This document shows positions 1-9,489 of a stretch of 64,000 bases of DNA, piece by piece. The position numbers and the translations under genes were made by a program. The stretch spans positions 124,001 through 188,000 of the forward strand of contig NZ_VAUA01000005.1 in assembly GCF_005771405.1 (NCBI RefSeq), read 5' to 3'. The DNA comes from Parasedimentitalea maritima. Lineage in GTDB: Bacteria > Pseudomonadota > Alphaproteobacteria > Rhodobacterales > Rhodobacteraceae. Every line of letters starts with the position of its first letter. The first letter of the stretch is position 1. The notes below the pieces were generated by a model that saw only the letters and a list, made by a program, of their open reading frames with translations, was not told the DNA's origin and made no database searches.

Positions 1-282
1 TGTATTGGTTTCTGAGTGCCGCCACTGATGCCACAACCCGTGAACTCCCAACAGAATTGGGACAGTTCCCAAATATCCGGTCCATTCAGGCGCGGCTTGA
101 TCAGTCCCAAAAGCCAGCACCATCGCTGCGCCTAACATAAGGCCCTGCGAGAGAGCATATCCAGTCAGAGGGCGCATGGCTCCCATTGTTACCAACAAAA
201 CCAATAGCACTGCCAGGTTGTCGAGGTTTGTCACAATTTGTGCCAGAGCGGCAGAGGCGGCAAAGGCAACTTCATCCCACAT
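1..282 (-). CDS. CadD-like cadmium resistance/small transporter family protein (partial)
   Basis: Only the first 94 codons are visible; the gene runs off the left edge of the window. The reading frame opens with ATG at 282, five bases after the lpxB stop. The peptide is very hydrophobic with two or three membrane segments. It carries a TNLDNLAVLL motif near residue 18 and a PEWTGYLGTVPILLGV stretch near residue 70, which resemble the first and third segments of the CadD/LysE-like transporter superfamily. The spacing suggests cotranscription with the lpx genes, although the function is probably unrelated to lipid A. The family call rests on motif resemblance alone, and the substrate is unknown. 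Confidence 0.6.
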   Translation of the reverse strand, partial: MWDEVAFAASAALAQIVTNLDNLAVLLVLLVTMGAMRPLTGYALSQGLMLGAAMVLAFGTDQAAPEWTGYLGTVPILLGVHGLWHQWRHSETNT

Positions 283-287
283 CAAGT

Positions 288-1448
288 TTACCCCAGACGT
301 TCCAGTACCGCACGGGCAGCACGAAGCCCCGGAGATTCGCCATCCAGACCTAACTGTGACATTGTAAGCGCCATGGCCTGATGTTGTGTTTGTGGGTTTG
401 AGGCCACTTGCGACAAAGCAGTCGAAATATTGTCTGCTGTGCACTCTGGCCCAAGACACTCAGGCACAACCCGGCTGCAAGTTACCAAATTGACCAAGGT
501 CACAGTGTCGATCAAGGCCATGCGCTTCATTATCTGCCAGGTTAACCACTGAAATTTATAAGCAATTACCATTGGGGTATTCGCCGCCGCCAGTTCTAGC
601 GACACAGTTCCCGACGCGGCCAGAGCCAGGTCAGCGGCTGCAAAGGCTGCACGTTTATGGGATTGCGCTGTCGCTGGCTCAAAATCACGAGGATCCAGAA
701 CCAGCGCATCGCCCGGCCATGACTGTAACTTGTCACGCACCAAATCGGCCACCGGTGCCGCAGCAGGAACAATGACACGCATGTTTGGGTGAGACTTGCA
801 AAATGCCGCCAACGCCTCCCCAAACACGGGGGCCAAGCGCTCGACCTCAGAACGGCGAGATCCCGGTAACGCAAGCACAAATGGCGTATCCCCCATACCC
901 ATCTCAGCCCGGAATCGTGAAATCTCGTTAGGTGTCGCTTGCGGTTCTGCCACGACAGGGTGACCCACAAAGTCACATTCCATACCAGCCGCCTGCATAA
1001 ATCGTGGCTCAAACGGAAGCAACGCCAAGACTTGGTCAATGACCCGAGCCATCCGTTTGGCTCGGCCAGGACGCCAAGCCCAGACAGATGGCGCCACATA
1101 GTGTACCGTTCGGATGGAGCTGGATTTTTTGACCAGCTTAGCCACCCGCAATGAAAAGTCAGGGGCATCAATGGTGATCAGGACGTCAGGCTTTGAGGCA
1201 ATCACCGCTTCTGCCACTTCACGAATACGGCGTTTCAAATGCTGATACTTTGGCAAGACCTCTGCCAGCCCCATAACCGACAACTCATCCATCGGGAACT
1301 GAGAGACCAGTCCTTGGTCGGACATCATTTGGCCACCTACCCCGTCAAACGAGACCCCAGGCGATAGTTGCTTTAATCCCACCATCATAGCCCCTCCCAG
1401 CCGGTCGCCTGAAGGCTCACCAGCTAGAATAAAGACCCGCAGGCTCAT
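288..1448 (-). CDS. lpxB: Lipid-A-disaccharide synthase
   Basis: LpxB is a family GT19 glycosyltransferase. It joins UDP-2,3-diacylglucosamine to lipid X to form the lipid A disaccharide at the inner membrane. The 386-residue protein has the N-terminal GEPSGD motif at 10-15 and, downstream, the LPGSRRSEV and AASGTVSLELA motifs of the sugar-nucleotide binding half. A longer frame exists, but ATG at 1448 overlaps the lpxI stop as ATGA and gives the usual family N-terminus, so I place the start there. It is the last lpx gene of the fabZ-lpxA-lpxI-lpxB run. LpxI directly upstream supplies lipid X. Confidence 0.95.
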   Translation of the reverse strand: MSLRVFILAGEPSGDRLGGAMMVGLKQLSPGVSFDGVGGQMMSDQGLVSQFPMDELSVMGLAEVLPKYQHLKRRIREVAEAVIASKPDVLITIDAPDFSLRVAKLVKKSSSIRTVHYVAPSVWAWRPGRAKRMARVIDQVLALLPFEPRFMQAAGMECDFVGHPVVAEPQATPNEISRFRAEMGMGDTPFVLALPGSRRSEVERLAPVFGEALAAFCKSHPNMRVIVPAAAPVADLVRDKLQSWPGDALVLDPRDFEPATAQSHKRAAFAAADLALAASGTVSLELAAANTPMVIAYKFQWLTWQIMKRMALIDTVTLVNLVTCSRVVPECLGPECTADNISTALSQVASNPQTQHQAMALTMSQLGLDGESPGLRAARAVLERLG

Positions 1449-2233
1449 GCCGGGCGCAACCACAGATACAGACCGTGGTGATTACATGCGTCTATGACAT
1501 CGGCCTGCGACAACACAATCACGCCTCCGGCTTCGAGTACGATACCAGACAGCCCGGCACGGGCTGCCATCGTGACTGTGGCAGGACCAATGGTAGGAAG
1601 ATCCGCGCGACGATCCTGCGTGGATTTTGGGGCCTTAAACAGAAGACCACCCTGTCCATCGGGACGTTTTTGCAAAGATTCAAGCATCCAATCGGTGCCA
1701 AAGGCATTTTCCACCGCAATCGCCTGCCGTGCTCTGACAGCGCAAGACTGACCAATGTCAGCCGCACTCATCGCCGCTACTATTTCAGCCCCACGCAGTG
1801 CATCCGCCTTGTCCAGCTCACCAGGCTGTACCCGAGTTGGCACCCCAGCCTCCATCAGCAATTCAGGAACGACATCCTGCGCAGATCGAACGGTAAACCC
1901 AGCCTGTTCAAATATTTTGATAACCGCCTTTAGCGCACCATCGTCACCAGCTCCAAGTGCGGCCTGTATCACAGGAACCAATGGCATTGTGGCAGCGTCA
2001 ATTACGGATGGATCTATAGATGGGCGCCCAACAGCGCCGGCCATGCAAATTTCGGTAACACCCCGGACTGACAATTCTTCAAGGAAGCTGCCCAAATGCT
2101 CCAACCGAAAGCTGACTTCGGTACGAACTGACGTAGGTGGAAAACCTGCCATAGAACAAATTAACAGCTTATCAGCCAACCGCTGCGCAACCTCCCCCGG
2201 CAATGCGCCGGTTCCTGCAATCAATGCTAACAT
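1445..2233 (-). CDS. lpxI: UDP-2,3-diacylglucosamine pyrophosphatase LpxI
   Basis: LpxI (formerly DUF1009) hydrolyses UDP-2,3-diacylglucosamine to lipid X and UMP. It replaces LpxH in most alphaproteobacteria. The 262-residue protein starts with the family's LALIAGTGALP motif and contains the downstream VDGVxxxE-like and KxQDRRxDLPTIGPxT region (KSTQDRRADLPTIGP here). The position between lpxA and lpxB is the classic alphaproteobacterial arrangement. It starts three bases after the lpxA stop and its own stop overlaps the lpxB start by four bases, so translational coupling is likely. Confidence 0.93.
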   Translation of the reverse strand: MLALIAGTGALPGEVAQRLADKLLICSMAGFPPTSVRTEVSFRLEHLGSFLEELSVRGVTEICMAGAVGRPSIDPSVIDAATMPLVPVIQAALGAGDDGALKAVIKIFEQAGFTVRSAQDVVPELLMEAGVPTRVQPGELDKADALRGAEIVAAMSAADIGQSCAVRARQAIAVENAFGTDWMLESLQKRPDGQGGLLFKAPKSTQDRRADLPTIGPATVTMAARAGLSGIVLEAGGVIVLSQADVIDACNHHGLYLWLRPA

Positions 2234-2236
2234 GTC

Positions 2237-3022
2237 TTAGCGCCCCGGCGTTAAAAACGAACGATCACTGTCACCAGTGATAAAAGCTACGATCTCTTGC
2301 ACGTACTCACTATCGCTTTCTGCGCCCAGACGGCGAGCACGTTCCTGAAACGTGCCCTCTCCCTGTGCCAGCATCTGAAAGGCGGCGCGAAGAGCTGTGA
2401 TATCTGAACGGGTTACACCGCGGCGTTTGAGACCCACTAGGTTCAACCCATCAAGATCACCGCGCGGGGCCTGAACCAAACCATATGGAATGACATCATT
2501 TGTCACCATCGTAACAGCACCGATTATTGCACCTTTGCCGATACGTACCCACTGATGAATGCCAGACAGCCCGCCAATAATAACATCGTCTTCCAACACA
2601 CAATGCCCGGCCACAGCTGCAGAATTCACTACAATTACCCGATCACCAATTTGGGCGTCGTGAGCAATGTGACAACCAGCCATGAACAGGCCGTCGTCAC
2701 CAATTTGAGTAACACCGCCACCGCCATCGGTGCCAGCGTTCACCGTCACATGTTCCCGAATACGGTTGCGCTTGCCAATTACTGTACGGCTTTGCTCGCC
2801 CTTAAACTTTAGATCCTGCGGCACCTCACCAAGCACTGCAAACGAGAACACTACGGAATCTTCGCCTACTTCAGTTTGACCAGCTATAACCACGTGGCTC
2901 TTCAAAACCACACGTTGCCCCAGAACCACCTCGGCGCCAATGACACAGAACGGGCCGATCTCGCAGCCTTCGCCAATGGTCGCACCTTCTTCGATTACCG
3001 CACTGGGATGGATCTGGCTCAT
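2237..3022 (-). CDS. lpxA: Acyl-ACP--UDP-N-acetylglucosamine O-acyltransferase
   Basis: LpxA catalyses the first step of lipid A synthesis, 3-O-acylation of UDP-GlcNAc. The 261-residue protein is a left-handed beta helix made of hexapeptide repeats (for example IHPSAVIEEGATIGEG). The catalytic base is His121, within CHIAHDAQIGD. A C-terminal helical region follows. A TTG start is possible at 3031, but ATG at 3022 has a good AAAGGA ribosome site at suitable spacing and gives the standard MSQIHPSA start. It lies five bases downstream of fabZ, whose product feeds hydroxyacyl chain metabolism. Confidence 0.95.
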   Translation of the reverse strand: MSQIHPSAVIEEGATIGEGCEIGPFCVIGAEVVLGQRVVLKSHVVIAGQTEVGEDSVVFSFAVLGEVPQDLKFKGEQSRTVIGKRNRIREHVTVNAGTDGGGGVTQIGDDGLFMAGCHIAHDAQIGDRVIVVNSAAVAGHCVLEDDVIIGGLSGIHQWVRIGKGAIIGAVTMVTNDVIPYGLVQAPRGDLDGLNLVGLKRRGVTRSDITALRAAFQMLAQGEGTFQERARRLGAESDSEYVQEIVAFITGDSDRSFLTPGR

Positions 3023-3027
3023 GCTAT

Positions 3028-3492
3028 TCAATCCTTTTGCAAATCAACCATGGCAGTGAATTCAGCCTCAGCAGCCGCTTCGCCATCCACAGTAGCTTTG
3101 CCAGAGAATTTCCAGATCTTACCGCCAGGTTTACCGCGCACCGTTTCGATGTTCATTTCAAGCACATCACCCGGCCCAACCTTGCGGCGGAATTTGCATT
3201 TGTCGATATTCATGAAGTAGATCAGCATATCGCTGTCCATCATATCAAAAGCCGTTCCGATCATGACGCCAGCTGTCTGCGCCATTGCTTCAACAATAGT
3301 GACCCCAGGCATGATCGGTGTTCCAGGAAAATGTCCCTGAAAATGCGGTTCATTCATCGTCACATTCTTAATACCACGGGCAGATTTATAGCCATCAATA
3401 TCGACAACTTTATCGACCAGAAGAAACGGATACCGATGAGGCAGGATCCGTTGAATCATTTGGATGTCAGCGCTTTTCAACTCGGCGGTCAT
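3028..3492 (-). CDS. fabZ: 3-hydroxyacyl-[acyl-carrier-protein] dehydratase FabZ
   Basis: FabZ dehydrates (3R)-hydroxyacyl-ACP during fatty acid elongation and competes with LpxA for hydroxyacyl-ACP. The protein has 154 residues when started at ATG 3492, which matches the family size; the longer upstream frame is not needed. The hot-dog fold signature [11 protein letters not shown] is present, with catalytic His54 and Glu68 (VEAMAQ). It sits between skp and lpxA as in most proteobacteria, so lipid A and fatty acid genes are expressed together. Confidence 0.95.
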   Translation of the reverse strand: MTAELKSADIQMIQRILPHRYPFLLVDKVVDIDGYKSARGIKNVTMNEPHFQGHFPGTPIMPGVTIVEAMAQTAGVMIGTAFDMMDSDMLIYFMNIDKCKFRRKVGPGDVLEMNIETVRGKPGGKIWKFSGKATVDGEAAAEAEFTAMVDLQKD

Positions 3493-3563
3493 GACGGTGT
3501 TCCTGTTTTGGCATTGTGTTGGCGTTGTGACTAGCAAGACGGAACTGATTGGGCAAGCAGAGC

Positions 3564-4184
3564 CTATTGCTCAGGCACGTCACCAAAAACTGCCCCGTCA
3601 CCTAGAACTGCGTCAATGTGAGAAATTGCGATATCGGTGATATCAGCAGCGTCTGCACTTAAGAAAACTGTTGAATGCTCGAGAATAGCCCCCGCACCAG
3701 TTTCCCGCATCAATTGTTGGAGGATGGGCAGAGAAACCGAAAAAAACTCACGCCGAGCGGCTTCACCAGCCAAGTTTATCTCACGCAGCTTATCTTCCTG
3801 CAGACGCCGAGTCTCTTGAACTTTCTTATCAAAGGAATCTGCCAAAGTACGAAAAACTGCTGGATCCATAGTCTGGCGGCGTTCAGTTAGCGTTTGCTCT
3901 TCAGTTCGCAGTTCCGCCTCAATTCGGCGATTTTCCGCAGTTAGTACAGCCCCGTCTGCTTCAATCTCTTGTGCAACACGCCGACCATACGCGCTCTCAG
4001 AAAACAATCTATCAGATTGGATCGTCAAGATAGAGCTCTGCGGAGCCCCCAACTGCGTAGTGTAATTCGGCGGAAATTGTAGAGGAGACTGCGCTCTTGT
4101 GTGCAAAGGAGTTAGTAACGCACCGCAGACCATTAGCACCGCGGCCAATGATCTGCGTGGACGATGAATGCCGTGACCCGGCAT
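3564..4184 (-). CDS. skp: OmpH/Skp-family periplasmic chaperone
   Basis: This 206-residue protein begins with an N-terminal signal peptide ending near TRAQ (residues 28-32). A long charged alpha-helical section follows (about residues 75-145, rich in Glu, Arg and Gln), typical of the tentacle arms of Skp. Skp trimers hold unfolded outer-membrane proteins in the periplasm and deliver them to BamA. The gene lies four bases downstream of bamA, as expected. Sequence conservation in this family is low, so the call relies on the combination of signal peptide, coiled coil, and position between bamA and fabZ. Confidence 0.85.
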   Translation of the reverse strand: MPGHGIHRPRRSLAAVLMVCGALLTPLHTRAQSPLQFPPNYTTQLGAPQSSILTIQSDRLFSESAYGRRVAQEIEADGAVLTAENRRIEAELRTEEQTLTERRQTMDPAVFRTLADSFDKKVQETRRLQEDKLREINLAGEAARREFFSVSLPILQQLMRETGAGAILEHSTVFLSADAADITDIAISHIDAVLGDGAVFGDVPEQ

Positions 4185-4188
4185 CGAA

Positions 4189-6528
4189 TTAGAACCTCGC
4201 CTGAAGCGTCAGATCAAAGCTCTGCTCCTTATCAAAGCTTTCTTTCTTCAAGGCCTTGGAGAAGTTAAATCGCAATGGTCCGAAACCTGTGGTCCAAAGC
4301 AAGGAGAAACCAACGACCTGTCGGAACGACCCTCCTTCGCCGACAATGCTGCCGCCCGTGGTGTTTACATTGGATAAATCCCACAAATTCCCGACATCAA
4401 AGAACAATCCACCGCGCAGCCCAAGTTCTTCGGGTAGCCCAAGGGGGAATTCAGCATCAAACCGCGCTACAGCATAGTAGTTTCCGCCGAGGAAATCATC
4501 GTAATTTCCGGCTCCTGACGTAGCACGCGCTGATTGGTCTCGAGGTCCGATCCCTCCAGGTTCAAACCCACGCATAATACTTGGCGTCAAAATGAAACGA
4601 TCAATTGATCGGCTATTATCGTTGCCGAGCCAGCTGAATGCGCCGGCTTCAAATGTCGCTCGAAGAGTGATTTCTTCATTGAAAACCAGTCTTTGAGCAA
4701 CAATTTTGGTCGTAGACTTCAAGTACTCATTGTCGCCACCCAAACCTGCATAGTCAGCGCCAACTTGCACCAAAAAACCAGACGTGGTGTCTAGTCCAGT
4801 TAACCGACTGTCGTAAGTGTAAGTAAAACCAATTCCACTCGAGGCTAGCTCACCCTGGTTAATCTCCGTGAGCACAACCGGCCCCGCAAAGGGATCTCCA
4901 CTTGTGTCATTGCCCCGGCTGATCATCTCATCACGATCCCAAGAGTAGCGCATTTGCAAAATGGTATTGTCACCAGTCTTGAACGACAAAGATGGGACGA
5001 TAAACGCGCGTTTGGTGTCGTAATCTGAGAAGCTGGAATCGGTCTCCGAAACTCCCAAATCAAGATCGAATCTTAGATCTCGGCCTAAAAGGTGAGGTTC
5101 GGTAAAGCCAATAACGTACTCTTCAGATTCTTGAGCTGTAGAAATGTTGAAGGAAAACCGTTGACCACGACCTAAAAAGTTATTTTCTGTTAGGCCGATA
5201 GAGAGACCAAAACCGTCTTCAACAGAATAGGCCCCCCCCAAGCTCAACGACCCAGTTGGCTGTTCTTCTACGTCTACATCAACTACAACCTGACTAGGTG
5301 AACTGCCCTCGCGGACATCAACGGCAGCCGTAGCAAAGAAACCAAGCGCGCGAATACGCTCAGCACTTTCGCGAATCTCGCGTGGGTTGAATGGGTCGCC
5401 CTCAACGGTAGTGAACTGCTGTCGGATCACCCGATCAAGCGTTGTGGTGTTGCCTTCGATATCAATACGCTCGACAAAAACCCGCGGACCACGAGTCAGA
5501 ACGAATTCAACGTCTAGTGTCAGGTCCCGATCATTGCGGGTAATACGTGGCTCAACCCGCAAAAAGTCAATGCCGTGACGAATGGCTAGTGTTTCTAACC
5601 GCGATATCGAATTCTCAACGACCAAAGGTGAATAAGTGGATCCAGGCTTCACCTTAAGGGCGTCAAAAAACACATCCGAGTCAGCTTCGCCAACTTCGCT
5701 GGACACCGAGATTTGGCCAAACTGGAATTGCTGACCTTCAGTGACGTCCACGACCAGGAAGAACGCGTCGCGCTCGCTAGTCACTTCAGCATTCGTACTA
5801 TTAATACGAAAATCTACGTAGCCACGAGACAAATAGAAATCACGCAACACTTGCTTGTCGAATTCTATACGGTCTTCGATCAAGGTATCTGCACGGATGA
5901 ACGTCCGCAGCAAACCAGCTTGCTTAGTTTCCAGGACACGGCGTAGTCTGCGGTCGGAGTAGACCCGGTTACCAACAAAGGAAACACGCTCTACCTCAGT
6001 TGTGTCACCTTCACGAATTTCGAAAACCAAGTCGACACGATTGTCGCTCCGGCGAATAATCCTTGGTGTCACACGCGATGCCAAACGCCCCTGCGCGCCA
6101 TAAGCTTCAGCGATGCTTGCTGCATCACGTTCTGCTTGAGAAGGATTGAACACTCGCCGAGGAGATGATTCGATCAGCGCCACAAGCGCATCATCCTTAA
6201 TCCTTCGATTTCCCTCAAAGCTGATTCGGCTAATAGTTGGAAACTCAGTCACTTTGATTATCAAAGTGCCGCCACGAGGGACAAGTTCGACAGTTTCAAA
6301 AACGCCACTATTGAGAATGTGCTGATAGGCATCATTTAACTGCCCTGCACTTACAGATTCGCCACGCTCAATCCCAGTATAGGCAATAATGGTTGAGGTC
6401 TGGATGCGCTGATTGCCCTCGACCTGAACAGTATTGAACCTATAGTTTTGAGCCTCAGCAAACGAAGGGGTTATGGCAAACCCCAAAGCAACAGCGAGTG
6501 AAATCGCTGATGCCTGCCGATACAACAT
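4189..6528 (-). CDS. bamA: Outer membrane protein assembly factor BamA
   Basis: BamA is the central subunit of the Bam complex, which folds and inserts beta-barrel proteins into the outer membrane. The frame is open further upstream, but ATG at 6528 gives a normal signal peptide (hydrophobic core around residues 7-20, cleavage near AEA). The mature part starts with RFNTVQVEGNQRI, the opening of POTRA 1. About five POTRA repeats run to roughly residue 400, each with G(N)xR/VEGN motifs, and the C-terminal half is a 16-strand barrel. The chain ends in Phe (LTLQARF), the outer-membrane assembly signal. The length of 779 residues is normal. Confidence 0.95.
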   Translation of the reverse strand: MLYRQASAISLAVALGFAITPSFAEAQNYRFNTVQVEGNQRIQTSTIIAYTGIERGESVSAGQLNDAYQHILNSGVFETVELVPRGGTLIIKVTEFPTISRISFEGNRRIKDDALVALIESSPRRVFNPSQAERDAASIAEAYGAQGRLASRVTPRIIRRSDNRVDLVFEIREGDTTEVERVSFVGNRVYSDRRLRRVLETKQAGLLRTFIRADTLIEDRIEFDKQVLRDFYLSRGYVDFRINSTNAEVTSERDAFFLVVDVTEGQQFQFGQISVSSEVGEADSDVFFDALKVKPGSTYSPLVVENSISRLETLAIRHGIDFLRVEPRITRNDRDLTLDVEFVLTRGPRVFVERIDIEGNTTTLDRVIRQQFTTVEGDPFNPREIRESAERIRALGFFATAAVDVREGSSPSQVVVDVDVEEQPTGSLSLGGAYSVEDGFGLSIGLTENNFLGRGQRFSFNISTAQESEEYVIGFTEPHLLGRDLRFDLDLGVSETDSSFSDYDTKRAFIVPSLSFKTGDNTILQMRYSWDRDEMISRGNDTSGDPFAGPVVLTEINQGELASSGIGFTYTYDSRLTGLDTTSGFLVQVGADYAGLGGDNEYLKSTTKIVAQRLVFNEEITLRATFEAGAFSWLGNDNSRSIDRFILTPSIMRGFEPGGIGPRDQSARATSGAGNYDDFLGGNYYAVARFDAEFPLGLPEELGLRGGLFFDVGNLWDLSNVNTTGGSIVGEGGSFRQVVGFSLLWTTGFGPLRFNFSKALKKESFDKEQSFDLTLQARF

Positions 6529-6711
6529 ATTGGTGCGTGGATTGCACTCAACGCAGGATTTACCTACGCGTTTCCCCCAGAGCATATCAAATAACCCGAT
6601 TATTAAGCAGCTTTAAAACTGCGTATCGGGTTTACCGCCGCTTGTCAAAACCAAGAAAAGGCGGGCAGGCCAGAAGCTGCACGCAACTATTACGCGTTTG
6701 GCAGTGAAAGC

Positions 6712-6837
6712 TTAGAAGTTGCCCATCCAGGCACCTGCAATCAGAGCGAGAAAAATCAAACCGGTCGAAAGTGCACGGTCCCAATTCAAGCGCATCAATA
6801 GACCCAATCCACGATAAGAATGCTGAATTGTATGCAT
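6712..6837 (-). CDS. Small single-pass membrane protein (41 residues), function unknown
   Basis: This short reading frame lies in the gap between rseP and bamA. It starts at ATG 6837 behind a strong AGAGGA ribosome site seven bases upstream and ends with TAA at 6712. The peptide has a polar, Arg-containing N-terminal half (HSYRGLGLLMRLNWDR) and then one hydrophobic segment (LSTGLIFLALIAGAWMG) up to the C-terminus. That pattern fits a single-pass inner-membrane protein with its N-terminus in the cytoplasm. I do not recognise a family. The ribosome site and sensible topology support a real gene. Neighbours are the site-2 protease RseP and the Bam core, so an envelope role is possible but unproven. 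Confidence 0.65.
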   Translation of the reverse strand: MHTIQHSYRGLGLLMRLNWDRALSTGLIFLALIAGAWMGNF

Positions 6838-6962
6838 GATCAATCCTCTTGGAACAATTGTAGCTGCCCCACGCTGGAGCTATACCTTGATCAAACGTTA
6901 ACAAGAGAATGTGGCTACAATGGGACAACTGCCTCGTTTAGAAGTGGTCCCATTATTTCGGT

Positions 6963-8312
6963 TCAGCAGAAAATATCATTGCCCAGTGCAAAAACCATCA
7001 ATGTCAGAATTGCACCGAAGCCGAGCGTCATCAGAACTCTCATAGCTAAGTCGCTAGGCGGTTTTCCAACCACGGCTTCGTAAGCATAAAACACCAAGTG
7101 GCCTCCATCGAGTGCCGGGATTGGGAAGAGGTTCAGCAACCCTACCGCCGTGGACAGAACCGCGATAAACCAGATAAAACTTTTTGCTCCTTGACTGGCC
7201 ATTGCACCAGACGTCTCAGCGATTCCCAGTGGACCCGACAGGTTGCAGGTGTCGATTGCGCCGGTGATCATGTGTTTCAAGCCAGAGAGTGAGGTTTCCA
7301 CAACCATCCAAACCTGTGCCGAACCAGCAGTCAAAGCATCCAGAGGCGCAACAGATTTGGTGGCCGGGCTAAATGCCAAACCACCGGAAATGCCAATTCG
7401 CCATTTGGTAGCAAAACTGCCATCACGTTGTGGCTCATCGATCCGACGCGGCGCTAGGGCCAGTTCAATAGTCTGGCCTGTGCGCCAAACCTGTAACAAC
7501 AGAACACGTCCCTCTGCATTTTCAACAATCACTTTGAGTTGGTCAAAGGCAACGATAGGTTCTCCATCCACTGCAGTGATAATATCGCCAGGTACCAATT
7601 CTATGTCAGCAGCCGCACTTCGCGGCGCAACCGAATGCACATATGGAGGCGCTAAGTTTGGTCCGCTGACCGTCACTTCCACCCCATCACGTCTCACCCC
7701 ATAGTCTAAAGGCTGTTCGGACGGAATTTGATTACGAAATGCTGCCCAACTGGTCCCATCCTCAAGGCTCGGCACTTCTAAACCAGCGATCGAAACGACC
7801 TCGTCGCCTTCTTGCAGTTCATTCACCAATCCGGGTATCGGCAACAATTCCCCAACGGTTAAAGTATCCCGTGGCGTGCCCTGCGCCATAAAAATCCCTG
7901 CAAAAATCAGCGTCGACAGCACAAAATTAAAAATAGGCCCCGCGGCAACAGTTGCAGAGCGCGCCCACAACGGTGCTCCATGCATGGTGCGACGTAGCAA
8001 AGCTTCATCCTCTTCAGCGTCAGCCATAGCCTCCTCATCCTTACCGGAGGCGGCATTGGCATCACCCAGAAATTTCACAAAACCACCAAAGGGCAACAGC
8101 GCGACTTGCCAACGTGTACCGTGCCGATCTACCCGGCTCCACAACACCGGTCCAAAACCAAGCGAAAACACTTCGGCATGAATGCCCGACCAGCGGCCAA
8201 CGATGTAGTGACCGTACTCGTGCACAGCAACAATAACTGACAGGGCCACCACAAAGCTGGTGAGCGTGTACAAGAAGCCGCCAAACTGCGGAATGAGCGA
8301 AACTACGTCCAA
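6963..8312 (-). CDS. rseP: Site-2 zinc metalloprotease RseP
   Basis: RseP is an intramembrane zinc protease that cuts anti-sigma factors and remnant signal peptides. The 449-residue protein has the zinc motif HEYGH at 31-35 in the first membrane segment, a central PDZ region (around residues 130-290), and the LDGGH motif near residue 400 that contributes the third zinc ligand. It appears to start at TTG 8312, four bases after the dxr stop, with an AGGG site upstream; no ATG fits better. The order dxr-rseP-bamA is the usual envelope block in proteobacteria. Confidence 0.94.
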   Translation of the reverse strand: MDVVSLIPQFGGFLYTLTSFVVALSVIVAVHEYGHYIVGRWSGIHAEVFSLGFGPVLWSRVDRHGTRWQVALLPFGGFVKFLGDANAASGKDEEAMADAEEDEALLRRTMHGAPLWARSATVAAGPIFNFVLSTLIFAGIFMAQGTPRDTLTVGELLPIPGLVNELQEGDEVVSIAGLEVPSLEDGTSWAAFRNQIPSEQPLDYGVRRDGVEVTVSGPNLAPPYVHSVAPRSAAADIELVPGDIITAVDGEPIVAFDQLKVIVENAEGRVLLLQVWRTGQTIELALAPRRIDEPQRDGSFATKWRIGISGGLAFSPATKSVAPLDALTAGSAQVWMVVETSLSGLKHMITGAIDTCNLSGPLGIAETSGAMASQGAKSFIWFIAVLSTAVGLLNLFPIPALDGGHLVFYAYEAVVGKPPSDLAMRVLMTLGFGAILTLMVFALGNDIFC

Positions 8313-8316
8313 AATA

Positions 8317-9489
8317 TTACCCTGTTTGTTTTGTCATGACCATGTCGGCCCTTTGACGTGCCAGATGGTCGATGCGCAACACGTTATCAAGTGTCATTGC
8401 GTCATCAATGAGGCCAGACTGGTCTTCAAAATGGTCGAGCACATGCTCTACAATACTTGCCATCTCCAAAAAACCAATTTTGCCGGCAATGAAGTGGTCA
8501 AGCGCCCGCTCCTTGGCGCCGTTGAACACTGCCCCCATCATACCGCCGCGTGACATCACACGATATGCCAAACCTAGTGCTGGAAACCGAGCGGGGTCCG
8601 GAGTGGCGAAATTCAACTGACCAATCCGGGCCAAATCCAGCCGTTCAACGGGCAAGTCGCGTCGATCAGGCCAGTATAACGCATAACCGATAGCATGGCG
8701 CATATCAGGTGCGCCCAAATGCGCCATTATCGCCCCATCACAGAACCCAACCAGCGCATGAACCATGGATTCAGGATGAATCAATACTTCAATTTGCTCC
8801 GGGGAGACACCAAAGTACTCTCGGGTTTCAATGACTTCCATCGCCTTGTTGAACATCGAAGCACTATCAATCGTAATCCTTTGCCCCATTTCCCAATTCG
8901 GGTGGTGCAAGGCCTGTTCAAGTGTCGCGTCGGCCAATTTTTCCAACGGCCAATCCCGAAAGGCTCCGCCAGAGGCGGTAATGATAATCCGCTCTACCGC
9001 GCTCATATCCTCCCCAACTAGCCCTTGAAAAATAGCTGAATGTTCACTGTCAACAGGTAAGATACGTGCGTTGTGTTCGCGAGCGGTGTCCAACAGCAAT
9101 GCCCCAGCGCAGACCAATGATTCCTTATTGGCCAAAGCCAGAGCTGTACCTTGCCTCAACGCCGCCAGCCCCGGCGCCAACCCTGCAGCACCAACAATGG
9201 CGGACATTATCCAATCAGCCGGTCTCTCTGCGGCCTCAATCAAAGCCTGCTGTCCCGCAGCAACCTCGACATTGGTTCCTGCCAGTGCCGTGCGCAATTC
9301 CTCAAGACGGTTGGGATAGGCGGTAACGGCCAAATCAGCATTCAGTGAAATGGCATCTTCTGCCAGTCTAGCAATATTTGCTCCACCGGTTAGTGCTACA
9401 ACGTCGTAGGCACCTGAATCCCGCCGGATCAAGTCGATGGTATTTTGACCAATCGACCCGGTTGCGCCAAGTATAGATATTTTACGCAT
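8317..9489 (-). CDS. dxr: 1-deoxy-D-xylulose-5-phosphate reductoisomerase
   Basis: Dxr converts DXP to MEP with NADPH, the committed step of the non-mevalonate isoprenoid pathway. The 390-residue protein has the nucleotide-binding GATGSIGQNT motif at 8-17. Its metal and substrate motifs include ALANKESLVCAG, LPVDSEHSAIFQ and ITIDSASMFNKAMEVIE. Its start overlaps the cdsA stop as TAATG. Together with uppS and cdsA it places isoprenoid and lipid-carrier synthesis in the same transcription unit as outer-membrane assembly. Confidence 0.96.
   Translation of the reverse strand: MRKISILGATGSIGQNTIDLIRRDSGAYDVVALTGGANIARLAEDAISLNADLAVTAYPNRLEELRTALAGTNVEVAAGQQALIEAAERPADWIMSAIVGAAGLAPGLAALRQGTALALANKESLVCAGALLLDTAREHNARILPVDSEHSAIFQGLVGEDMSAVERIIITASGGAFRDWPLEKLADATLEQALHHPNWEMGQRITIDSASMFNKAMEVIETREYFGVSPEQIEVLIHPESMVHALVGFCDGAIMAHLGAPDMRHAIGYALYWPDRRDLPVERLDLARIGQLNFATPDPARFPALGLAYRVMSRGGMMGAVFNGAKERALDHFIAGKIGFLEMASIVEHVLDHFEDQSGLIDDAMTLDNVLRIDHLARQRADMVMTKQTG

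Noticed and set aside
1755-2240. 161-codon plus-strand frame over lpxI
   Set aside because: It is antisense to a well-supported gene, with Ser/Ala/Pro-rich composition and no ribosome site.
6880-6905. TTGATCAA near the 41-residue gene as an FNR site
   Set aside because: The second half-site does not follow at the required spacing.
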